Shown: positions 45,338 to 54,930, counted from the stretch's first letter. The stretch: DNA of 64,000 nucleotides from Neobacillus sp. Marseille-Q6967 (GCF_946151075.1 NZ_OX267715.1:2705881-2769880), one strand, 5' to 3'. The notes: generated from the letters alone by a model not told the origin. Program-made: numbers and translations.

Positions 45338-45931
45338 ATGAAGAAAGTCTTCATCATGTTTGTAATGTTACTAGCTCTTGCTGGCTGCAACAATAACAAC
45401 AACAACAACAATGCCCAAGGCAATGAGGAGCAATCTTTAATAAATGTTAAAAACAGTAACATAGAAAACGTTGATAGAAAAACCGGGAAGGAGGTTTCCA
45501 AACGGTTGGTAGAGCTAGCAACAAGTATACCAGATGTAAATGATGCAACTGCTGTTGTTCTTGGCAGATATGCAATTGTAGGAATTGATGTAAATTCGAA
45601 AATTGAACGCTCTGAAGTAGGAACGATTAAGTACTCCGTGGCAGAAAGTTTAAAAAATGACCCTTATGGTGCCCGGGCCGTAGTTGTTGCAGATGCTGAT
45701 ACAAACGCACGTTTAAGGGAGATACAAGAGGATATTGAAAATGGCAGACCGGTACAAGGAATTATGAATGAACTTGCTGATGTAGCAGGGCGCTTAATGC
45801 CTGAGGTACCTGCTGATATGATTGACCCAAATCCAAAAAATGCTCCAGAAGAGCCAAAGAAAAAAATGTCTGAACAAAAAGACCGGCAGCTGGAAAAGGA
45901 ACAAGAGGATCAATCTAACCATTATAAATAA
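45338..45931 (+). CDS. ylaJ: YhcN/YlaJ family sporulation lipoprotein
   Basis: 197 residues. Signal peptide with lipobox ALAGC (Cys17) and a stretch of nine Asn residues right after it. The body is the YhcN/YlaJ domain (about 50-150, VLGRYAIVGIDVNSKIE, GARAVVVADAD), and the tail is Lys/Glu/Gln-rich. Relatives are sigma-G or forespore-made and needed for germination or spore membrane. ATG behind TTGGAGGAGG. Confidence 0.9.
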   Translation: MKKVFIMFVMLLALAGCNNNNNNNNAQGNEEQSLINVKNSNIENVDRKTGKEVSKRLVELATSIPDVNDATAVVLGRYAIVGIDVNSKIERSEVGTIKYSVAESLKNDPYGARAVVVADADTNARLREIQEDIENGRPVQGIMNELADVAGRLMPEVPADMIDPNPKNAPEEPKKKMSEQKDRQLEKEQEDQSNHYK

Positions 45932-45943
45932 TTAAACTGCTCT

Positions 45944-45975
45944 AAAAAAGCTTAGTCAAATGACTAAGCTTTTTT
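45944..45975. terminator. Bidirectional terminator, ylaJ / pyridoxamine oxidase-like
   Basis: Perfect 15-bp stem aaaaaagcttagtca with tgactaagctttttt, 2-base loop. Confidence 0.92.
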
Positions 45976-46419
45976 CATTGCATCCATCACTTGTCGGTCC
46001 AGCTTGGCTGCAGCATTTTTATCATAAGTTTTGTCATATTGTGGTTCGGCCACAATTTTGGAACCGTAAAACATAACATCTCTTACCTCATTAATTTTCA
46101 CTTCCACCAAAGCAAGCTTCAGTGGAACGTCTGCTAATCGCTCTTCTTTTACAGATGCATTGCCTTGGATGCTATATGTAGATTCGTTTGCAATGATATT
46201 GATGACGGCTTTATCATTTTGATTAATATTTTGCAAAATTCTTGATCTGTTATCTATAGCAAAATAGATTGTTTCTTCATCTTTTGCAAGTACCCAGGAA
46301 ATTGCACTGACATTGGGTCCCCCTGTTTCGTGATCAATGGTTGCTAATGTTACGAACCTTTCCTTCTGAAGCTCATCAAATAATGGCTGAATGAGCCTTG
46401 GTTCTACTTGGTTTGCCAT
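45964..46419 (-). CDS. Pyridoxamine 5'-phosphate oxidase-fold protein
   Basis: 151 residues, split-barrel flavin-binding fold (FVTLATIDHETGGPNVSAISWVLA at about 17-40, RILQNINQN). Stand-alone family members bind FMN, F420 or heme; PdxH-specific residues are not visible, so it is not the vitamin B6 enzyme. Function unknown. It lies where B. subtilis has no obvious equivalent in the yla order. Confidence 0.8.
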   Translation of the reverse strand: MANQVEPRLIQPLFDELQKERFVTLATIDHETGGPNVSAISWVLAKDEETIYFAIDNRSRILQNINQNDKAVINIIANESTYSIQGNASVKEERLADVPLKLALVEVKINEVRDVMFYGSKIVAEPQYDKTYDKNAAAKLDRQVMDAMKKA

Positions 46420-46545
46420 TTGGTTACATCCCCTTCATTTAATCCTTGAAGCATTTATTAAAATCGACATACTCATATTACTATTATCTGTTTTTTTCAT
46501 CAACTTAAACACTCCTGAATACCTTTACTGATTATTGCCATGATA

Positions 46546-46554
46546 TGTTATAAT
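46546..46554 (+). promoter_or_regulatory. Extended -10 promoter for ylaI
   Basis: TGTTATAAT, consensus -10 with the TG extension; weak -35 (tttact) 19 bases earlier. 27 bases before the ylaI start codon. Confidence 0.55.
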
Positions 46555-46581
46555 ATACCTGTATAAGAATTGAGGTGGACC

Positions 46582-46782
46582 ATGAGAGTAAAATGTGTAA
46601 TTTGCGATCAGATTGAATCGATAGAAGATGAATCGGTGGAAGCAAAACGACTACGCAATCGTCCTATCCATACATATATGTGTAAAGAATGCAGTAACCG
46701 AATATCCGAAAAAACGAAAGCTCGAATAGAAACTGGTAATTTCCGGTTTTATCGTGCCCGGTCAGATGAGGAAGACTGGTAA
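46582..46782 (+). CDS. ylaI: YlaI family zinc-ribbon protein (DUF2197)
   Basis: 66 residues with two cysteine pairs, CVIC and CKEC, forming a probable zinc ribbon, and a basic C-terminus with FRFYRARSDEEDW. ATG chosen behind GAGGTGG; the TTG four codons earlier overlaps that site. Function not known. Confidence 0.88.
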   Translation: MRVKCVICDQIESIEDESVEAKRLRNRPIHTYMCKECSNRISEKTKARIETGNFRFYRARSDEEDW

Positions 46783-46801
46783 GAAGAATAGGATACAAAC
46801 G

Positions 46802-46840
46802 AAAAGACCCATATGTTCATTGAACATATGGGTCTTTTTT
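46802..46840. terminator. Bidirectional terminator, ylaI / 98-residue protein
   Basis: Almost perfect 18-bp palindrome (aaaagacccatatgttca) with T tract on both outgoing sides. Confidence 0.9.
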
Positions 46841-47135
46841 AGTCTTCAAAAGGAAAATTACAGTATTTATCTGGCTCTTGGTTGATTTGATTGAGCATGA
46901 CTTCAATTAAGTCACGCGGGAACCGCGTTTTTTTCATTTCCCCATCATGAACATATGAAACATAGTACATCATTTCATCTGTGGTTACCTCTATGTCTGA
47001 TAACTTGTGTTCATTCGTTATGATATCGTCAAAGAGTTCTAATGTTTCTTGTGCAGCCGTATCCTCAGGACGTGCGTCACATACAACCTTAATCGTCAGC
47101 CAATTATAAAGTGCGTCCTGTACCGATCTCATCAA
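46839..47135 (-). CDS. Conserved small protein of unknown function
   Basis: 98 residues, soluble and acidic (TLELFDDIITNEHKL), ending PDKYCNFPFED. It is 11 bases downstream of ylaH in the same direction, so likely part of the typA-ylaH unit. I recognise it as conserved in related bacilli but have no functional assignment. Confidence 0.7.
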   Translation of the reverse strand: MMRSVQDALYNWLTIKVVCDARPEDTAAQETLELFDDIITNEHKLSDIEVTTDEMMYYVSYVHDGEMKKTRFPRDLIEVMLNQINQEPDKYCNFPFED

Positions 47136-47146
47136 TATTTCCCCCG

Positions 47147-47467
47147 TTATTTTGCTTCAGCTTGCTGTTTTTTCGACTGGTGTAAGCGAATTTTGTATAT
47201 GATTAATATCATAGCTGCTACAACAAGACCTTCGGCAATAGGCAAAAAGATACCTAATAAAGTTAGGATTGTTGATCCAGCTGCTAAAAAAATATAAATA
47301 ATAATGGATTTCCCCAGTGGCAGCTTTTTAGCAAAACCAAGTTTGTATACCAGAATGGATAACGCTACAATGGTTAAATAAAGAAGCCACATTCCCACTT
47401 TAGGCTGTTCCGTTACGTTGTATAGAGCAGGAAAAAATGAAAGCCGTTCCGCTACATTCACAAACAA
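47147..47467 (-). CDS. ylaH: YlaH-like membrane protein
   Basis: 106 residues with three membrane helices and a basic C-tail (IRLHQSKKQQAEAK). Matches the YlaH-like family and its place right after typA. Unknown function. Confidence 0.85.
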   Translation of the reverse strand: MFVNVAERLSFFPALYNVTEQPKVGMWLLYLTIVALSILVYKLGFAKKLPLGKSIIIYIFLAAGSTILTLLGIFLPIAEGLVVAAMILIIYKIRLHQSKKQQAEAK

Positions 47468-47483
47468 AACCTCCCTCGAACAC

Positions 47484-49331
47484 TTAGCTCATTTCAGCAT
47501 ATTTTTTCTTTTTGGCCATTCTCTCACGTTCATTTTTATCAAGAATTTTCTTACGCAAACGAATTGACTCTGGGGTAACTTCGCAATATTCATCATCGTT
47601 CAAGTATTCTAATGATTCCTCTAACGTCATAATTCTTGGTTTTTTAATTACTGAGGTTTGGTCTTTGTTTGCAGAGCGAATATTTGTTGCTTGTTTAACC
47701 TTAGTAATATTTACAGTAATGTCATTTTCCCGTGTGTGTTCTCCTACAATCATACCTTCGTATATTTCAGTACCAGGCTCAACGAAAATGGTTCCACGGT
47801 CTTCTACTTGCATGATACCATAAGTGGACGCTTTTCCTGATTCCATTGAAACAAGGACACCTTGACGTCTTCCTCCAACTTGTCCTTGCACCATTGGCTG
47901 GTAACTGTCAAAAGTGTGATTAATGATTCCGTATCCACGAGTCATGGTTAGAAACTCAGTTGTGTAACCAATTAAGCCACGTGCAGGTACATTAAAGATT
48001 AAGCGAACTTGCCCGCTCCCATTATTAATCATATCTAACATTTCACCTTTACGAGCTCCAATTGATTCCATAACAGCGCCAGTATGCTCTTCAGGAACAT
48101 CGATTTGGACTCTTTCGATCGGCTCGCAGCGGACACCATCAATTTCCTTAACAATAACTTCCGGTTTTGAAACTTGGAGTTCATATCCTTCACGGCGCAT
48201 ATTTTCAATTAAAATGGATAAGTGTAATTCACCACGACCTGAAACAATCCAGGCATCAGGTGAATCTGTATTCTCAACACGTAAACTTACATCCGTTTGT
48301 AATTGAGCATGTAATCTTTCTTCAATTTTTCTTGAAGTTAGATACTTACCTTCTCTGCCGGCAAAAGGACTATTATTTACCGCAAAAGTCATTTGTAATG
48401 TTGGTTCATCAATTCTTAATACAGGCAATGCCTCTTGATGCTCTATTGGGCACACGGTTTCACCAACATTGATATCTTCCATACCTGATACCGCGATTAA
48501 ATCTCCTGCTTTTGCTTCTTGAACTTCCTGTCGTTTTAAACCAAAGAAACCAAAGATCTTTGTAACTCGGAATGATTTAACCGAACCATCTAACTTCATC
48601 AATGCTACCTGCTGGCCAACCTTCATGGTTCCGCGGAAGACCCTGCCAATACCAATTCTACCCACATAATCGTTATAATCAAGCAGAGCAACCTGGAATT
48701 GAAGCGGTTCTTCCTGATTATCCACAGGAGCTGGAATATGTTCGACAATGGCATCATATAAAGACTGCATGTTCTCATCCTGCTTTTCAGGATCAGTACT
48801 TGCAGTACCATTAATAGCTGAAGCATAAATGACAGGGAACTCAAGCTGATCTTCATTTGCATCTAGCTCAATAAACAAATCAATCACTTCATCAATGACT
48901 TCCGTTGGACGGGCAAAGTCTCGGTCAATTTTATTTACCACAACAATTGGGGTAAGGTTCTGCTCTAATGCCTTTTTAAGAACAAAACGAGTTTGAGGCA
49001 TACAACCTTCATAGGCGTCCACAACAAGTAAAACACCATCAACCATTTTCATGATACGCTCAACTTCACCGCCAAAATCGGCATGTCCAGGTGTATCTAA
49101 AATATTGATTTTTGTATCTTTATATTGAATGGCTGTATTCTTAGCAAGAATCGTAATACCGCGTTCTCTTTCCAAGTCATTTGAATCCATTGCTCGTTCT
49201 TCCACATGCTCATTGGAACGGAACGTTCCGGATTGTTTCAACAGCTGGTCAACCAACGTTGTTTTCCCGTGGTCAACGTGGGCGATGATCGCAATATTGC
49301 GAATATCTTCTCTTATTTTCAATCTATTCAC
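47484..49331 (-). CDS. typA: Ribosome-associated GTPase TypA/BipA
   Basis: Translational GTPase that helps 50S assembly at low temperature and stress. 615 residues: G domain (G1 AHVDHGKT at about 18, G3 DTPGH at about 74, G4 NKID at about 128), EF-Tu-like domain II, EF-G-like domains III and V and the BipA-specific C-terminal domain. The C-terminus RERMAKKKKYAEMS is typical. First gene of the unit with ylaH. Confidence 0.96.
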   Translation of the reverse strand: MNRLKIREDIRNIAIIAHVDHGKTTLVDQLLKQSGTFRSNEHVEERAMDSNDLERERGITILAKNTAIQYKDTKINILDTPGHADFGGEVERIMKMVDGVLLVVDAYEGCMPQTRFVLKKALEQNLTPIVVVNKIDRDFARPTEVIDEVIDLFIELDANEDQLEFPVIYASAINGTASTDPEKQDENMQSLYDAIVEHIPAPVDNQEEPLQFQVALLDYNDYVGRIGIGRVFRGTMKVGQQVALMKLDGSVKSFRVTKIFGFFGLKRQEVQEAKAGDLIAVSGMEDINVGETVCPIEHQEALPVLRIDEPTLQMTFAVNNSPFAGREGKYLTSRKIEERLHAQLQTDVSLRVENTDSPDAWIVSGRGELHLSILIENMRREGYELQVSKPEVIVKEIDGVRCEPIERVQIDVPEEHTGAVMESIGARKGEMLDMINNGSGQVRLIFNVPARGLIGYTTEFLTMTRGYGIINHTFDSYQPMVQGQVGGRRQGVLVSMESGKASTYGIMQVEDRGTIFVEPGTEIYEGMIVGEHTRENDITVNITKVKQATNIRSANKDQTSVIKKPRIMTLEESLEYLNDDEYCEVTPESIRLRKKILDKNERERMAKKKKYAEMS

Positions 49332-49482
49332 TCCTACCTCTATTTTAAAAAATTAAGCTATATATAGTTTCCCATTTACAACTAAAACATTATACCATAA
49401 TTAAAGTGGAAACCTATAAGCATTTTATGTAGAATGGTAATATAAATAAATTTAATTTGTTCCTTAAAGGGGTTTTTTGCGG

Positions 49483-49668
49483 ATGAATCATATAAAGTGG
49501 GTATTTGTCATGTACGCGGTACTTGCTGCAGCAAGTATTATGGGGATTGGAGTAGCTATCGGCTTACAAAGTATTGCAGGAATTTTCGGCAGCATTATCG
49601 CACTAGTTCTTGTTATGGGGTTTGGATTTAAAACAAAAGCAAAAATGCGTGCGAATGGAGAACTTTAA
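49483..49668 (+). CDS. ylaF: YlaF family membrane protein (DUF5325)
   Basis: 61 residues with two membrane helices and a basic tail (KTKAKMRANGEL). ATG chosen ten bases behind AAAGGGG; a TTG two codons earlier is only four bases from it. Divergent from typA, as in B. subtilis. Unknown function. Confidence 0.8.
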   Translation: MNHIKWVFVMYAVLAAASIMGIGVAIGLQSIAGIFGSIIALVLVMGFGFKTKAKMRANGEL

Positions 49669-49680
49669 ATCTAAACATCA

Positions 49681-49708
49681 AAAAAAGAAGCCTTATGGCT
49701 TCTTTTTA
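49681..49708. terminator. Bidirectional terminator, ylaF / suhB
   Basis: Stem aaagaagcc with ggcttcttt, 4-base loop. Confidence 0.85.
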
Positions 49709-50503
49709 CCAATTTCCTTCCTTGAGGTAATCCGTTAATATGGTTTGATGTAAGCCTGGATTTGCTACTAGCAATGAATCCTTGGAGAGAAAATCAAGGT
49801 TTTTTCCTCTTAAATTGGTTACAATTCCACCTAATTCCTCAACGATTACCGCCCCGGCTGCATAATCCCATGGAGCAAGTCTCATTGATATGTACGCATT
49901 CACCCTTCCAGTCGCAACAAACACCATTTCAAGTGCAGCCGTTCCATATGATCTGGTACCCCTGGCCTCTCTTACCAGCGGTATCATCAAGTTATGGTCA
50001 ATTCTATGATTTTCCATTACCCAAGTAGCATTTATTGCAAGTATAGATTCCTGTAAAGTTGTTTTTTCTAAAGGAGGAAGTTTCGTATCATTCATATAAG
50101 CCCCTTTCCCCTTTATGGCATGATAAAGTTCTTTATGGGCGACATCGTAAATGATTCCTATTCTTCCAATCCCATTTTCATATACCCCAAGGGAAATGGC
50201 AAAATTCCGCTGTTGATGGATAAAATTCATCGTTCCATCAATGGGGTCGACGATCCAAACAACACCATCTAGATTCGTTATTTCGTCACCAAATCCCTCC
50301 TCACCTAAAATTCTATGGGTGGGAAATGTTTCTCGAATTTTTTTAATAAAAAACTGTTCAATTTCTTTATCAATATTGGTTACAAGGTCATTCGGATTTG
50401 ATTTTGTCTGAATGTTTAAGGTTTTATCAAAAGAGCTGCGGATTTTTTCTCCTGCCTCGTTTACCCATTGCTTTGCCTGAATATCTATATAATCCCAGTC
50501 CAT
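49706..50503 (-). CDS. suhB: Inositol monophosphatase family protein (YktC)
   Basis: 265-residue Li-sensitive phosphatase fold. Metal-binding Glu in EEGF (about 69) and DPIDGTMNF (about 85-93) plus the C-terminal WDYAAG (about 210) are all present, so it should be active on inositol-1-phosphate or related sugar phosphates. ATG behind GAGGAGGG. Position as yktC in B. subtilis. Confidence 0.92.
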   Translation of the reverse strand: MDWDYIDIQAKQWVNEAGEKIRSSFDKTLNIQTKSNPNDLVTNIDKEIEQFFIKKIRETFPTHRILGEEGFGDEITNLDGVVWIVDPIDGTMNFIHQQRNFAISLGVYENGIGRIGIIYDVAHKELYHAIKGKGAYMNDTKLPPLEKTTLQESILAINATWVMENHRIDHNLMIPLVREARGTRSYGTAALEMVFVATGRVNAYISMRLAPWDYAAGAVIVEELGGIVTNLRGKNLDFLSKDSLLVANPGLHQTILTDYLKEGNW

Positions 50504-50624
50504 AAATCGCCCTCCTCTAACTACAGCTGCCGCTGCCTTTCTATTAGCTTAATTCAAAATATGTAAGCCTTCAACTTTTAGACTTCCAGCTTTTTGGAAA
50601 GTTTAATCAAACAGAAGACAAAAT

Positions 50625-50666
50625 AATAAACGAACTCCCTTTTTACCAATCAGAGTTCGTTTTTAT
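50625..50666 (-). terminator. Terminator between ykzI-like gene and suhB
   Basis: Perfect 10-bp stem aaacgaactc with gagttcgttt and a 15-base loop. On the minus strand the tail is tttattatt. Confidence 0.75.
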
Positions 50667-50727
50667 ATTTGCGATAGTACTTTCTTTTTTCGTTTCATTC
50701 TTAAAAGTTACTCCTTAAAGATGATGA

Positions 50728-50922
50728 TTACAGAGCCTTAAGGCGTACTAGCTCCTGCCTGATTTTTTCTAATTTTTGTTTGCACTCTTTGATTTTTTTT
50801 TCATTTTTTTCTTCAATTGCTTCAAATAAAGTGGCTAATTCGTAATCCATTTCTAACCTTAAAACAGCCGTTCTTTCTTTTTCTCCCACTTTTTTAAGTG
50901 ACGTATTCATTAGTTGTTTCAT
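50728..50922 (-). CDS. ykzI: Small coiled-coil protein in the YkzI position
   Basis: 64 residues, almost all predicted helix with heptad-like Leu/Glu/Lys spacing (EEKNEKKIKECKQKLEKIR). Located upstream of suhB as ykzI is in B. subtilis. Unknown function; symbol is by position. Confidence 0.7.
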   Translation of the reverse strand: MKQLMNTSLKKVGEKERTAVLRLEMDYELATLFEAIEEKNEKKIKECKQKLEKIRQELVRLKAL

Positions 50923-51113
50923 ACCGTTTATCCTCCTTTCAGAAATTCTGTTGACTTATTTTTCTGACTATTTTTACTGATATAATATGAGCCAGCATGT
51001 AAGGTTGCAACAAATTTGTGCGTTAACCTAGATAAGCACTATATTTTTTCGATTTCTGCTAATATGCTACAATAAATGACATATGTGTTTGTTAGTTGTA
51101 AGGAGGATTTCTT

Positions 51114-51740
51114 ATGAAATTTAATGGGTTTACCGAAGAAGACTTTGATGTGTTTACGATAGATGGATTAGATGCAAGAATGGAAGCTCTAAAAGAAAGG
51201 ATACGGCCAAAGCTCGAGAGTCTTGGCGAGTATTTTGCATCATCCTTAACTGCTTATACTGGGGATGAAATGTTCGTTCATGTCGCAAAACATGCAAGGC
51301 GGACCATTAATGCCCCTAAGGATACGTGGGTTGCTTTTGCGAATAACCCTCGCGGCTATAAGATGATGCCTCATTTTCAGATTGGTCTATGGAATACCCA
51401 TTTGTTTATCTGGTTTGCTGTTATTTATGAAGCACCTCAAAAACAGGAGATTGCTGAAAAATTCATGAAAAAGCTAAACAAGATTTACAAAGAGATTCCA
51501 AAAGATTTTGTTTGGTCACTGGATCATACAAAATCAGATTCAATCAAACATCATCAGGTATCTAAAGATGAGTTAAAAACAATGCTTACACGGCTTGAAA
51601 CAGTAAAGAAAGCAGAGCTTTTATGCGGGTTTGAAATCGACAGAAAAAAAGTCGTTGAGCTTAGTGCAGATGAATTGCTTCAACAAATAGATCATGTTTT
51701 TCAAAAAGTCACGCCACTTTATCAGATCGCTGTAAAATAG
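51114..51740 (+). CDS. yktB: UPF0637/DUF1054 family protein YktB
   Basis: 208 residues of the DUF1054 family (FNGFTEEDFDVFTIDGLDARM, HARRTINAPKDTWVAFANNPRGYK). A cytoplasmic alpha/beta protein conserved in Firmicutes, structure known for a relative, function unknown. ATG behind AAGGAGG. Confidence 0.92.
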   Translation: MKFNGFTEEDFDVFTIDGLDARMEALKERIRPKLESLGEYFASSLTAYTGDEMFVHVAKHARRTINAPKDTWVAFANNPRGYKMMPHFQIGLWNTHLFIWFAVIYEAPQKQEIAEKFMKKLNKIYKEIPKDFVWSLDHTKSDSIKHHQVSKDELKTMLTRLETVKKAELLCGFEIDRKKVVELSADELLQQIDHVFQKVTPLYQIAVK

Positions 51741-51743
51741 TAA

Positions 51744-51779
51744 GAAAAACTCCTAACCCTTATGGGTCAGGAGTTTTTA
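51744..51779. terminator. Bidirectional terminator, yktB / yktA
   Basis: Stem aaaactcctaaccc with gggtcaggagtttt (one mismatch), 4-base loop. Confidence 0.9.
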
Positions 51780-52049
51780 CTTCATGAAAATTCTCTCTCC
51801 AGGTGCTGCTTCTTTTGCTTTTTTAATCGTCCTGTATGAGGAATAACCACTAATCTCTTCAAATTCACCGCAAATCGTTTTTTCTTCTGCTTTGCTCGGA
51901 ACAATTTCCTTAAATCTGCGATAGACGTTCATTAATTCATCGCGGTCGATTCCTTTTTCATGGGCTTTTTCCACAGCCTCGTAAAATTTAATAACATCTA
52001 CTATCTCATCAGTCGACCACTGATAATCAATCGGGTATTGATACTCCAA
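51777..52049 (-). CDS. yktA: UPF0223 family protein YktA
   Basis: 90-residue helical protein of UPF0223 (YPIDYQWSTDEIVDVIKFYEAVEKA). Conserved in Bacilli beside yktB. Unknown function. Confidence 0.9.
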   Translation of the reverse strand: MEYQYPIDYQWSTDEIVDVIKFYEAVEKAHEKGIDRDELMNVYRRFKEIVPSKAEEKTICGEFEEISGYSSYRTIKKAKEAAPGERIFMK

Positions 52050-52091
52050 GTTTTCACCTGCTTACATATTTTACTTATATGTATCTTACCT

Positions 52092-53051
52092 CTATTTTGC
52101 CCATTTTTCACGTATTTGTTCCGCTTCTGTAATCATTCGGTTGAATAGTTCTGCAACGGAAGGAACATCATTAATCAACCCCATTACTTGGCCAGCCCAG
52201 GCAAAACCTTCCTCTTCCTTACCGTCGTAGATGTAGCGCTTATTTGCTTGGCCGCTAATCAAATCCTTAAGCTTATCATAATCCCCGTGTTCTTTTTCAA
52301 CCTCAAGTATTTTTGTTGTCCAGTTATTTGCGATTGCCCTGGCAGGTGCACCCAGGCTTTTTTTAATAATGACTGTATCTGCTTCTGTTCCCTCCACTAA
52401 TCTCCTCTTATAAAGTTCACTCGCATGAATACATTCCTTAGTTGCAATAAATCTTGTGCCCATTTCTATTCCTTCTGCTCCAAGACTTAAGGCGGCCATA
52501 AGTCCTCTGCCATCACCAATCCCGCCAGAGGCAATTACAGGTATCGACACGGCATCCACTACCTGTGGAATTAGAACCATTGTTCCAATGTCATCTCTTC
52601 CAAGGTGACCTCCGCCTTCCTGCCCTACAACCATTACAGCATCTGCCCCCAGCTCTTCTGCCTTCATGGCCTGTCTCCTTGCTGCTACAAGAACTAGTTT
52701 TTTGATCGAAGTTCCCTTTAGCTGCTCAAATATTGGAGCTGGATTCCCACCTGTCATCGTTACAACCGGAACATTTTCATCAATTGCAACCTGGAGGAAT
52801 TGTTCAAACGGCCTTCCATGCTGCCCAATTGCATAATTAACGCCAAAAGGTTTATCAGTTAATTGCTTTACTTTTTTAATTTCCTCGCGCAATTGTTCTG
52901 GACGATCAAGTGACATCGCTGTAATTTGTCCGAGGCCTCCTGCATTGGAAACCGCAGCTGCAAGGTCTGAATAAGCTAAATGTGCCAGCCCTCCCTGGAT
53001 AATCGGGTAATTAATATTTAAAATTTCTGTTATACGTGTCTGCCAATTCAA
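52092..53051 (-). CDS. Nitronate monooxygenase-like FMN oxidoreductase
   Basis: 319-residue TIM-barrel flavoprotein of the 2-nitropropane dioxygenase/FabK family: QGGLAHLAYSDLAAAVSNAGG (FMN binding, about 19-39), GQEGGGHLGRDD (about 143-154) and ASGGIGDGRGL. It may act as nitronate monooxygenase or as FabK-type enoyl-ACP reductase; the family is hard to divide by sequence. TTG start behind AAGGAGGAG. Confidence 0.85.
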   Translation of the reverse strand: MNWQTRITEILNINYPIIQGGLAHLAYSDLAAAVSNAGGLGQITAMSLDRPEQLREEIKKVKQLTDKPFGVNYAIGQHGRPFEQFLQVAIDENVPVVTMTGGNPAPIFEQLKGTSIKKLVLVAARRQAMKAEELGADAVMVVGQEGGGHLGRDDIGTMVLIPQVVDAVSIPVIASGGIGDGRGLMAALSLGAEGIEMGTRFIATKECIHASELYKRRLVEGTEADTVIIKKSLGAPARAIANNWTTKILEVEKEHGDYDKLKDLISGQANKRYIYDGKEEEGFAWAGQVMGLINDVPSVAELFNRMITEAEQIREKWAK

Positions 53052-53248
53052 AAGAAACTCCTCCTTCCCTTTTTAACAGTTATTTCGTTCTTAAAGACTA
53101 ATTTTCCTGTTTTATTGGGAAACTAAATTAACTTAATAAAAAGTTTATGATTAGAATAAATAATCCTATGCAAGCAAATACATTAGTGCTATAATTCATT
53201 TGTTTTATGTATTTATAGAGTATTTTTATAAAGAGGTGTGGTAATAAA

Positions 53249-54721
53249 TTGTCTCAAAATCAAACACCGTTATTTAGCGGTTTAATGGAGCACGCAAAAA
53301 AGAATCCAATCCAATTTCATATTCCCGGCCATAAAAAAGGGGCAGGAATTGACCCGGAATTCCGTACTTTTATTGGTGAAAATGCTTTGTCAATTGACTT
53401 AATTAATATTGGACCATTAGATGATCTTCACTCTCCTAAAGGCATGATCAAACAGGCTCAAGATTTGGCCGCAGAAGCCTTTGGTGCTGACAGAACTTTC
53501 TTTTCTGTTCAAGGAACAAGCGGCGCGATTATTGCCATGATTATGGCTGTCTGCGGACCGGATGATAAAATCATTGTACCAAGAAATGTTCATAAATCCG
53601 TTATGTCTGCTATTGTTTTTTCAGGAGCAATCCCTGTATTTATCCATCCTGAAATTGATGAAGAGTTGGGGATTTCTCATGGTATTACCACTGATTCAGT
53701 AGAAAAAGCACTTGAGCAGCATCCTGATGCAAAAGCCGTTTTGGTCATTAATCCAACCTATTTTGGGATTTCAGCTGATTTAAAAAAGATTGTTGAAATT
53801 GCCCACTCTCATAATGTACCTGTTCTAGTTGATGAAGCACACGGAGTTCACATCCATTTTCATGATGACTTACCTTTGTCAGCGATGCAGGCAGGAGCGG
53901 ATATGGCTGCCACGAGCGTTCACAAACTCGGCGGCTCCATGACTCAAAGCTCGATCCTGAATGTAAAGGAAGGTCTAGTATCAGCGAAACATGTCCAGTC
54001 CATCTTAAGCATGTTGACCACAACATCAACATCCTATCTATTACTGGCCTCTCTCGATGTTGCTAGAAAACAGCTGGCAACAAAAGGTAAGGAGTTAATA
54101 GAAAAAACGATTAACCTTGCCCAATCCATGCGAAAAAGAATTAACGAAATTGATCATCTTCATTGTATTGGAGAAGAAATACTAGGTTCTAAAGCAACTT
54201 TTGATTATGACCCGACGAAGCTGATTATCTCGGTTAAGGAATTAGGGCTGACAGGCTATGAGGTTGAAAAGTGGTTACGGGAAAAGCATAATATTGAAGT
54301 AGAAATGTCCGATTTATATAACATTCTTTGCATTATTACTCTTGGTGACACTGAATACGAAGCAGCTGCTTTGGTAAATGCACTGAAGGATTTAGTCGAG
54401 GAACGTGAACACAGGACAGAAAAAGTTGAGCCCATTCAGGTACTATTACCTGATATTCCTATTCTTGCCTTAACACCTAGAGATGCTTTTTATTCTGAAA
54501 CGGAAGTTATTCCGTTTGAAGAATCAGAAGGAAGAATTATTGCTGAATTTATTATGGTTTATCCCCCAGGGATACCGATTTTTATCCCAGGGGAAATCAT
54601 TACAAAAGAGAACTTACATTATATTAAGAAGAATCTAGAAGCAGGGCTCCCCGTTCAAGGGCCTGAAGACGATGAAATTAAGACAATCCGGGTTATTAAG
54701 GAATATAAGGCAATTAAATAG
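53249..54721 (+). CDS. speA: Arginine/lysine/ornithine decarboxylase, SpeA type
   Basis: PLP-dependent fold-III decarboxylase of 490 residues, the size and kind of Bacillus SpeA, which makes agmatine for spermidine synthesis. The Lys that binds PLP lies in ATSVHKLGGSMTQSS (about 220-234), and DEAHGVH (about 199-205) holds cofactor residues. The short form lacks the wing domain of E. coli inducible enzymes. TTG start behind AGAGGTG. Next to SR1, as in B. subtilis. Substrate preference is inferred. Confidence 0.92.
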   Translation: MSQNQTPLFSGLMEHAKKNPIQFHIPGHKKGAGIDPEFRTFIGENALSIDLINIGPLDDLHSPKGMIKQAQDLAAEAFGADRTFFSVQGTSGAIIAMIMAVCGPDDKIIVPRNVHKSVMSAIVFSGAIPVFIHPEIDEELGISHGITTDSVEKALEQHPDAKAVLVINPTYFGISADLKKIVEIAHSHNVPVLVDEAHGVHIHFHDDLPLSAMQAGADMAATSVHKLGGSMTQSSILNVKEGLVSAKHVQSILSMLTTTSTSYLLLASLDVARKQLATKGKELIEKTINLAQSMRKRINEIDHLHCIGEEILGSKATFDYDPTKLIISVKELGLTGYEVEKWLREKHNIEVEMSDLYNILCIITLGDTEYEAAALVNALKDLVEEREHRTEKVEPIQVLLPDIPILALTPRDAFYSETEVIPFEESEGRIIAEFIMVYPPGIPIFIPGEIITKENLHYIKKNLEAGLPVQGPEDDEIKTIRVIKEYKAIK

Positions 54722-54735
54722 CAAAAGACAAAAAT

Positions 54736-54768
54736 ACAGGATTCCGTTAGGAATCCTGTTTCTATTTT
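54736..54768. terminator. Bidirectional terminator, speA / SR1
   Basis: Perfect 10-bp stem acaggattcc with ggaatcctgt, 4-base loop, T-rich on both sides. Confidence 0.9.
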
Positions 54769-54776
54769 AATATTAA

Positions 54777-54896
54777 TTATTCTTTGTCCAATTGATGTTC
54801 GTCGCAGCAATTACATTTAGAATAGAGAACTGTTACTTTTTCATCCTCAAAATGATCAATTGTTGAGTTACATGCCTGGCATACGATTGTACCCAT
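54777..54896 (-). CDS. SR1P, GapA-binding small protein
   Basis: 39 residues starting MGTIVCQAC with EDEKVTVLYSKC and a final cysteine cluster (CQAC, then CNCC), as SR1P. In B. subtilis SR1P binds GapA and enhances its partnership with RNase J1, whose gene is also in this window. The longer frame upstream (27 residues) starts at a weak position; MGTIVC is behind AAGGGGAT. SR1P is found only with SR1. Confidence 0.88.
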   Translation of the reverse strand: MGTIVCQACNSTIDHFEDEKVTVLYSKCNCCDEHQLDKE

Positions 54897-54930
54897 CTTT
54901 TCAATCCCCTTTTCATCATGAAATTTCAAT

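Noticed and set aside
45385..45415. AAC triplet run as a regulatory repeat
   Set aside because: It codes for the Asn stretch just after the lipobox of YlaJ; possibly length-variable, but no regulation is implied.
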